Shown one piece after another: positions 40,527 through 45,759 of a DNA stretch of 45,759 nucleotides. Origin of the DNA: Pseudomonas putida. GTDB taxonomy: Bacteria; Pseudomonadota; Gammaproteobacteria; Pseudomonadales; Pseudomonadaceae. The notes beneath the pieces are model-generated. The model ran no database searches. It was not told where the DNA came from and saw nothing but the letters and a program-made list of their open reading frames with translations. Where the stretch lies: the NCBI RefSeq assembly GCF_028682175.1, contig NZ_JANHKS010000042.1:1-45759 (forward strand), in the 5' to 3' direction. Every line of letters starts with the position of its first letter. The stretch's first letter is position 1. A program made the translations under genes and the position numbers.

Positions 40527-41648
40527 TCAGCCGTTCTTGCGCACGATCTGGCCGTCGCGGCACATCAGGCACGCGGCGACGATGTCGTCTTCGAGGTTGA
40601 TCTCGAACTGGCCTTCCTTGGTGAAGACCAGCTTCAGGAAATCCAGCAGGTTGCGTGCATAAAGCGCCGACGCGTCAGCAGCCACCAGCGCAGGCAGGTT
40701 GGTGTGGCCAACGATGGTCACGCCGTGCTCGATCACCACCTGATCAGCGACAGTGAGCGGGCAGTTGCCGCCCTGGGCCGCTGCGAGGTCGATGACCACC
40801 GAGCCTGGTTTCATCTGCGAGACGGTTTCGGCGCTCAGCAGCACTGGGGCCTTGCGGCCCGGAATCAGCGCGGTGGTGATCACGATGTCCGCCTGCTTGG
40901 CGCGCTCGTGAACGGCCACGGCCTGACGCTGCATCCAGCTGGCCGGCATCGGACGCGCATAACCGCCCACACCCACTGCTGCTTCGCGTTCTTCGTCGGT
41001 CTCGTAAGGCACGTCGACGAACTTGGCACCCAGCGACTCGATCTGCTCCTTCACCGCAGGGCGAACGTCGGAAGCCTCGATCACTGCACCAAGACGTTTG
41101 GCAGTGGCGATGGCCTGCAGACCGGCAACGCCTGCACCGAGGATCAGCACGCGAGCAGCCTTCACGGTACCGGCAGCAGTCATCAGCATTGGCATGAAGC
41201 GCGGATAGTGATGGGCCGCCAGCAGGACCGATTTGTAACCGGCAATGTTGGCTTGCGAGGACAGTACATCGAGACTTTGCGCCCGCGAGGTGCGCGGCGC
41301 CGCTTCCAGGGCGAAGGCGGTAATCCCGCGCTCGGCCATCTTGGCGATGATCTCGTTGTTGAACGGGTTGAGCATCCCGATGACCACGGTACCGCTCTTG
41401 ATCAGGGCCAGTTCGCTGTCGCTTGGGGCGACGACCTTTAGAATGAGCTCGGCGCCAAAGGCATCAGAGGCGCCGCCGATCGAAGCACCTGCCGCCTCAT
41501 AGGCACTGTCCGTCACGGAGGCGGTAATGCCTGCGCCTGACTGGACGGTGACCTTATGACCCTGGCCAATGAGCTTCTTGATGGTTTCCGGAGTAGCAGC
41601 AACCCGAGTTTCACCGGACTGGGTTTCTAGAGGGACACCAATGTGCAC
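40527..41648 (-). CDS. pntAA: NAD(P) transhydrogenase subunit alpha, NAD-binding part
   Basis: A 373-residue cytoplasmic dI subunit. The alanine dehydrogenase/PNT fold is visible: MHIGVPLETQSGETRVAATPETI, AAGTVKAARVLILGAGVAGLQAIATAKRLGA (NAD-binding GAGVAG) and the later KPGSVVIDLAAAQGGNCPLT. It binds NAD(H) and exchanges hydride with pntB. First gene of the operon, so the promoter should lie in 41649-42086. The start ATG overlaps no other gene. Confidence 0.95.
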   Translation of the reverse strand: MHIGVPLETQSGETRVAATPETIKKLIGQGHKVTVQSGAGITASVTDSAYEAAGASIGGASDAFGAELILKVVAPSDSELALIKSGTVVIGMLNPFNNEIIAKMAERGITAFALEAAPRTSRAQSLDVLSSQANIAGYKSVLLAAHHYPRFMPMLMTAAGTVKAARVLILGAGVAGLQAIATAKRLGAVIEASDVRPAVKEQIESLGAKFVDVPYETDEEREAAVGVGGYARPMPASWMQRQAVAVHERAKQADIVITTALIPGRKAPVLLSAETVSQMKPGSVVIDLAAAQGGNCPLTVADQVVIEHGVTIVGHTNLPALVAADASALYARNLLDFLKLVFTKEGQFEINLEDDIVAACLMCRDGQIVRKNG

Positions 41649-42086
41649 GTCAAATCTCCTGCGTGATCTTTTTTATCTTTTAAAAAGTAGGCCAGCGCAC
41701 TGCGTATGGCGCGTCTGGTGCAGCGATCACCTCGCCCTCTCTATAACAAGAGGGGCGCGGCATTTTGCAGGTGTAACAGGGGTGCTTCAAGGAATTCTGT
41801 AACGGGACGTGACTTTAACTACAAGTCACCCTGTGACCGTTTGACGCAACAAACCGCTACAGGCCTTGTATTTAGAGGCGTGTAGCGAAATGTTCAGTGT
41901 TTGAAGTTTTTTTCGTCTGCGAGGTGAAAACAGTGCTCAATCTGGCTGTAAGCCCCGTCATATAACGTGTGCAGCCTGTTTTGGATAAAGAACAGAGGTG
42001 TTTCTTAAATGCGACATTACAAGATATCTGTAGTCCTTGAATTTAATTGACTACAGGGTCAGTAAATTTGACTCAATCGCCTGAAA
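41649..42086. other. Intergenic region pntAA / gcdR
   Basis: 438 bases without a supportable gene. Three inverted repeats are visible: GTGACTT-TAACTAC-AAGTCAC (41809-41829), a CCCTCT/AGAGGG stem near 41731-41755, and CTGTAGTC/GACTACAG (42028-42056) just after the gcdR stop. The last could end gcdR transcripts, though no T-run follows. The pnt promoter must be here; I cannot fix its boxes. Confidence 0.5.
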
Positions 42087-42983
42087 TCAAGGCAGGGCGT
42101 AGGTTTCAGCCTGTTGCACCAGCCAGTCGCGGAAGGCTTTCAATGACGCGGATTCGACTTTTCGCTCCGGGATCATCAGGTAATAGGCTTTCACGCTCGA
42201 TAATGCGTGGGAATTGGCCACCACTAGACGCTTTTCCGCCAGTTCTCTTTGGATCAGAAACGGCGGGATCAGCGCGACGCCCATGTCATGCATCGCCGCC
42301 TGAGCGAGCATGGAGAATAGCTCGTATCGCGGGCCTGTCATGTCGCGAGCGATATTCATGTCCATTGAGTCGAACCACTGGCGCCAGGCGTAGGGTCGTG
42401 TGGTCTGTTGCAGCAACGGCATCTCGGATAATTCACGCGCGCTGAGTCGGGGTTTGTTGCCCAGCAAATGGGGACTACAAACCGGCATGGGGTTTTCGCT
42501 CATCAGCCGATGGGATTGCGTACCCGACCAGTCGGCATCTCCGAAGTAGATGGCTGCATCAAAGTCGGTGTCGGCGAACAGGAACGGCCGGGTGCGGTTG
42601 GTCAGGTTGATCGTCACGTCGGGATTCTGTTGCTGGAAGTCCTTCAAGCGAGGCAGTAACCACTGGGTGCCGAAGGTTGGCACCACTGCAAGCTCGATCA
42701 CATTAGCGCCTTGGTGGCCCATCACCGAAAGCGTGTCGCGTTCCACGGCATCCAGTTGCGTTGCGACCCGTCGGCTGTAGGAAAGCCCTGCTTCTGTCAG
42801 CTTCACTCCCCTGCGCGAGCGTCGGAACAGTTCCACATTGAGGAACTCCTCCAGGCTGCCAATCTGTCGGCAGATGGCGCTTTGCGTGAGGGAAAGCTCT
42901 TCAGCAGCCTTGGTGAAGCTTTCGTGGCGAGCGGCGGCCTCGAAACTGACGAGTGCGGCAGTGCTGGGGATCTTGCGACGCAT
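42087..42983 (-). CDS. gcdR: LysR-type regulator of glutarate utilisation
   Basis: A 298-residue LysR-type protein with the ATG at 42983 (MRRKIPSTAALVSFEAAARH); a GTG 15 bases earlier is in frame but unnecessary. The N-terminal winged HTH (about 1-65) contains SFTKAAEELSLTQSAICRQI, and the effector domain (about 90-295) resembles the GcvA/AmpR group. It is divergent from gcdH with a 175-base intergenic region, the usual arrangement for GcdR, which activates gcdHG in the presence of glutarate in P. aeruginosa/P. putida. Effector assigned by synteny. Confidence 0.88.
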   Translation of the reverse strand: MRRKIPSTAALVSFEAAARHESFTKAAEELSLTQSAICRQIGSLEEFLNVELFRRSRRGVKLTEAGLSYSRRVATQLDAVERDTLSVMGHQGANVIELAVVPTFGTQWLLPRLKDFQQQNPDVTINLTNRTRPFLFADTDFDAAIYFGDADWSGTQSHRLMSENPMPVCSPHLLGNKPRLSARELSEMPLLQQTTRPYAWRQWFDSMDMNIARDMTGPRYELFSMLAQAAMHDMGVALIPPFLIQRELAEKRLVVANSHALSSVKAYYLMIPERKVESASLKAFRDWLVQQAETYALP

Positions 42984-43158
42984 GTACGGGAACCTCACTC
43001 GTTGGATGCTGATAGGGCGGTTTTTGCCGTTACGGAGTGAGAAATTAGCACAAGACTATGCGAAATCCTCGTTTGCCCCGGCGCCGATCCGGGCCTAGTC
43101 TCACTCCACAGCTTTTTCTCGGCGTGGCCCGAGAGCACCATTCAACGAGGAGAACGTC

Positions 43159-44340
43159 ATGGGCGGTAAGGCAAGCTTCAACTGGATCGACCCGCTGTTG
43201 CTGGATCAGCAGCTCACCGAAGAAGAGCGCATGGTTCGTGACAGCGCCGAACAGTTCGCCCAGGACAAACTCGCTCCTCGTGTGCTCGAAGCCTTCCGGC
43301 ATGAGCAGACCGACCCTGCAATCTTCCGTGAGATGGGTGAAGTCGGCCTGCTGGGCGCAACCATCCCCGAGCAGTACGGTGGCAGCGGCCTGAACTATGT
43401 CTGCTATGGCCTGATCGCCCGGGAGGTCGAGCGCGTCGATTCGGGCTATCGCTCGATGATGAGCGTGCAGTCGTCGCTGGTCATGGTGCCGATCAACGAG
43501 TTCGGTACTAAGGCGCAAAAGCAGAAATACCTGCCCAAGCTGGCGTCCGGCGAATGGATCGGCTGCTTCGGTCTTACCGAGCCGAACCATGGCTCCGACC
43601 CGGGCGCGATGATTACTCGTGCGCGTTCCGTGGAAGGCGGCTACAGGCTGACCGGCAGCAAGATGTGGATCACCAACAGCCCGATTGCCGATGTGTTCGT
43701 GGTCTGGGCCAAGGATGATGCCGGTGACATTCGCGGTTTCATTCTGGAGAAAGGCTGGCAAGGTCTGAGCGCCCCGGCAATCCACGGCAAGGTGGGCCTG
43801 CGTGCTTCGATCACCGGTGAAGTGGTCATGGATAACGTCTTCGTGCCTGAAGAGAACATCTTCCCGGATGTTCGCGGGCTCAAGGGGCCGTTCACCTGCC
43901 TGAACTCCGCGCGGTATGGCATTTCCTGGGGTGCGCTGGGCGCAGCCGAATTCTGCTGGCACACCGCGCGTCAGTACACGCTGGATCGCCAGCAGTTTGG
44001 CCGCCCGTTGGCTGCAAACCAGTTGATCCAGAAGAAGCTGGCAGACATGCAGACTGAAATCACCCTCGCGTTGCAAGGTTGCCTGCGTCTTGGGCGGATG
44101 AAGGACGAAGGCACTGCGGCGGTGGAAATCACCTCGATCATGAAGCGCAACTCCTGTGGCAAGTCCCTGGACATCGCGCGCATGGCGCGGGACATGCTCG
44201 GCGGCAACGGGATCTCCGACGAGTTCGGCATTGCCCGTCATCTGGTCAACCTTGAAGTGGTCAACACCTATGAAGGCACCCATGACGTGCATGCACTGAT
44301 TTTGGGGCGCGCGCAGACCGGCATTCAGGCCTTCTACTAA
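43159..44340 (+). CDS. gcdH: Glutaryl-CoA dehydrogenase
   Basis: FAD-dependent acyl-CoA dehydrogenase of 393 residues that oxidises and decarboxylates glutaryl-CoA to crotonyl-CoA in lysine/glutarate breakdown. Conserved segments: GCFGLTEPNHGSDPG (FAD/substrate site), WITNSPIADVFVVWAK, RQFGRPLAANQLIQKKLADM and the catalytic-base loop NTYEGTHDVHALILGR with Glu. AGGAG precedes the ATG. It is followed by the CoA-transferase gene after 10 bases. Confidence 0.96.
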   Translation: MGGKASFNWIDPLLLDQQLTEEERMVRDSAEQFAQDKLAPRVLEAFRHEQTDPAIFREMGEVGLLGATIPEQYGGSGLNYVCYGLIAREVERVDSGYRSMMSVQSSLVMVPINEFGTKAQKQKYLPKLASGEWIGCFGLTEPNHGSDPGAMITRARSVEGGYRLTGSKMWITNSPIADVFVVWAKDDAGDIRGFILEKGWQGLSAPAIHGKVGLRASITGEVVMDNVFVPEENIFPDVRGLKGPFTCLNSARYGISWGALGAAEFCWHTARQYTLDRQQFGRPLAANQLIQKKLADMQTEITLALQGCLRLGRMKDEGTAAVEITSIMKRNSCGKSLDIARMARDMLGGNGISDEFGIARHLVNLEVVNTYEGTHDVHALILGRAQTGIQAFY

Positions 44341-44350
44341 GGAGCCTGCC

Positions 44351-45571
44351 ATGGGCGCGCTGTCGCATATTCGTGTGCTGGATTTGTCCAGGGTGCTGGC
44401 CGGGCCCTGGGCGGGCCAGATCCTGGCGGATCTGGGGGCGGACGTCATCAAGATCGAGCGCCCGGGAAACGGCGACGATACGCGTGCCTGGGGTCCTCCG
44501 TTTCTGAAAGATCCGCGGGGCGAGAATACGTCCGAGGCGGCTTATTACCTTTCTGCGAACAGGAACAAGCAGTCGGTCACCATCGACTTCACCCGGCCTG
44601 AAGGTCAGAAGCTGGTGCGGGAGCTGGCGGCGAAGTCCGACATCGTGATCGAGAACTTCAAGGTCGGTGGCCTCAAGGCCTATGGTCTGGACTACGAGTC
44701 ACTGCAGGCCGAGAACCCGAGGCTCATTTACTGCTCGATTACAGGGTTCGGCCAGACCGGCCCCTATGCGAAGCGTGCCGGCTACGACTTCATGATCCAG
44801 GGTCTTGGCGGCCTGATGAGCCTGACCGGGCGCCCGGATGGTGAGGAAGGCGCAGGGCCGGTGAAGGTAGGCGTGGCATTGACCGACATCTTGACCGGGC
44901 TGTACTCGACTGCTGCGATTCTTGCAGCCTTGGCCCATCGCGATCAGGGCGGCGTGGGTCAGCACATCGACATGGCGCTGCTGGATGTACAGGTGGCCTG
45001 CCTGGCCAACCAGGCGATGAATTACCTGACCACGGGCACCCCGCCCAGGCGTCTTGGCAATGCGCACCCGAACATTGTGCCGTACCAGGATTTTCCCACG
45101 GCCGATGGCGACTTCATTCTTACCGTGGGTAATGACAGCCAGTTCCGCAAATTCGCGGAAGTGGCCGGGCAGCCCCAGTGGGCGGATGACCCGCGGTTCG
45201 CGACCAACAAGCAGCGAGTGGCGCATCGGGCCGAGCTGATCCCGTTGATTCGCCAGGCCACTGTATTCAAGACCACGACGCAGTGGGTGGAAGCGCTTGA
45301 ACGTGCCGGCGTGCCCTGCGGGCCTATCAATGATGTGTCACAGGTCTTTGCTGATCCCCAGGTGCAGGCGCGCGGGTTGAAAGTCGAGCTGCCCCATGCG
45401 TTGGGCGGCACGGTGCCCCAGGTGGCGAGTCCTATTCGGCTTTCGGGTACGCCGGTGGAGTATCGCCGGGCGCCGCCCTTGCTGGGCGAGCACACGCTGG
45501 AGGTGCTGACGAGTGTTCTGGGCCTGTCGGATGAGGCCGTCATGGTGCTGCGCGAGGCGGGTGTTCTGTAG
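44351..45571 (+). CDS. gcdG: CaiB/BaiF family CoA-transferase (glutarate activation)
   Basis: Class III CoA-transferase of 406 residues. Signatures: RVLDLSRVLAGPWAGQILADLGADVIKIE (shown by family), SITGFGQTGPYAKRAGYDFM with the likely acyl-forming Asp, GVALTDILTGLYSTAAIL and the C-terminal GEHTLEVL. It probably activates glutarate to glutaryl-CoA from succinyl-CoA, supplying gcdH, with which it forms an operon. AAGGAG lies 7 bases before the ATG. The substrate is inferred from context. Confidence 0.9.
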   Translation: MGALSHIRVLDLSRVLAGPWAGQILADLGADVIKIERPGNGDDTRAWGPPFLKDPRGENTSEAAYYLSANRNKQSVTIDFTRPEGQKLVRELAAKSDIVIENFKVGGLKAYGLDYESLQAENPRLIYCSITGFGQTGPYAKRAGYDFMIQGLGGLMSLTGRPDGEEGAGPVKVGVALTDILTGLYSTAAILAALAHRDQGGVGQHIDMALLDVQVACLANQAMNYLTTGTPPRRLGNAHPNIVPYQDFPTADGDFILTVGNDSQFRKFAEVAGQPQWADDPRFATNKQRVAHRAELIPLIRQATVFKTTTQWVEALERAGVPCGPINDVSQVFADPQVQARGLKVELPHALGGTVPQVASPIRLSGTPVEYRRAPPLLGEHTLEVLTSVLGLSDEAVMVLREAGVL

Positions 45572-45580
45572 CGCTTCTAT

Positions 45581-45618
45581 TATATAGGTGGGCGGCGATA
45601 GCCGCCCTCCCCTATATA
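45581..45618 (+). terminator. Imperfect palindrome after gcdG, possible transcript end
   Basis: TATATAGG-T-GGGCGGC pairs with GCCGCCC-TCC-CCTATATA around GATA: strong outer and inner stems with an asymmetric bulge. There is no T-run, so it may be a protective 3' structure instead of an intrinsic terminator. Confidence 0.5.
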
Positions 45619-45682
45619 AACTGAAGGAAGTTGCTGATTTTCCTGCTGTTTCGCTTATTTCATAGAAAGTTCACATTAAGTG

Positions 45683-45710
45683 TTGACGCCCCCTCGAATC
45701 TCTCTATAAT
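45683..45710 (+). promoter_or_regulatory. Strong sigma-70 promoter with GC-rich discriminator (stable-RNA-like)
   Basis: TTGACG (45683-45688), 16 bases, TATAAT (45705-45710), then TCGCCCC as discriminator and AT-rich sequence upstream that could act as an UP element. Such promoters typically drive rRNA or tRNA operons under stringent control. The transcribed part lies past the window edge, so the target is not known. Confidence 0.7.
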
Positions 45711-45759
45711 TCGCCCCACTTCCGGCGCAGTCGGAACGGAAAACTCCTTGATAATCAAA

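Noticed and set aside
1..45759. Anti-phage defence system, prophage or integrative element
   Set aside because: No integrase, transposase, restriction, toxin-antitoxin or phage structural gene is recognisable; gene order is that of a Pseudomonas core region.

Overview
The window is a stretch of a Pseudomonas chromosome, most likely from the fluorescens/syringae side of the genus. The evidence is the block thrB - DUF2782 - polA - ersA - engB - cytochrome c4 - dsbA - diguanylate cyclase - ampDh2 - kinB/algB, the GC-rich codon use with long antisense reading frames, and several Pseudomonas REP-type palindromes (GTAGCAGCACGGCTTGCCGGCGGG, TGTGGGAGTGGGCTTGCCC and TGTAGGAGTGAGCTTGCTCGCGA types) between genes. 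I do not assign a species. I see no prophage, transposase, integrase, tRNA, rRNA or CRISPR array inside the window.

Layout. 1-5.4 kb: homoserine kinase, DUF2782 protein, DNA polymerase I, an ErsA/Spot 42-like sRNA with an AlgU-type promoter, and EngB GTPase. 5.4-12.4 kb: + strand envelope and signalling genes (cytochrome c4, DsbA, a phosphodiesterase-fold hydrolase, a GGDEF diguanylate cyclase, AmpDh2-type amidase, an EAL phosphodiesterase with a periplasmic CSS motif). 12.5-15.6 kb: KinB/AlgB two-component system. 15.9-18.1 kb: stress or envelope genes (BON protein, a small membrane protein, DUF1328, Ivy-family protein). 18.1-21.6 kb: a 668-base non-coding stretch, GltP symporter and a fused SpmA/SpmB-like membrane protein. 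21.5-26.3 kb: a five-gene minus-strand operon for an Mla/MCE-type lipid ABC transporter, led by a DUF5924 membrane protein. 26.4-32.1 kb: a 108-bp REP tandem, a membrane-anchored M16 peptidase, a Na/Pi cotransporter, a TerC protein and a CitMHS transporter. 32.5-36.7 kb: GFA protein, then a DUF4105/Lnb-like protein preceded by three tandem DUF2388 paralogues, then a DUF1127 protein. 37.1-41.6 kb: CoA transferase and the three-gene pnt transhydrogenase operon. 42.1-45.6 kb: the glutarate/lysine catabolic locus gcdR-gcdH-gcdG. The right edge carries a strong promoter with a GC-rich discriminator that drives something beyond the window.

Genes that may work together: AlgU (ersA promoter), KinB/AlgB, DsbA, the GGDEF and EAL enzymes, AmpDh2 and Ivy are all linked to the envelope, exopolysaccharide or periplasm. 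The EAL protein carries the CSS redox motif, whose state in other bacteria depends on DsbA.

Most notable observations: (1) all four metal-binding acidic residues of the PolA 3'-5' proofreading site are replaced, while polymerase and 5' nuclease motifs are intact. (2) A locus of three DUF2388 secreted paralogues and a DUF4105 protein that has both HExxH and WGH/NNC motifs. (3) A recurring CTGTACCGGT motif around the DUF1127 gene. (4) An Ivy homologue whose inhibitory loop lacks the usual histidine. I did not find a clear defence or mobile system.
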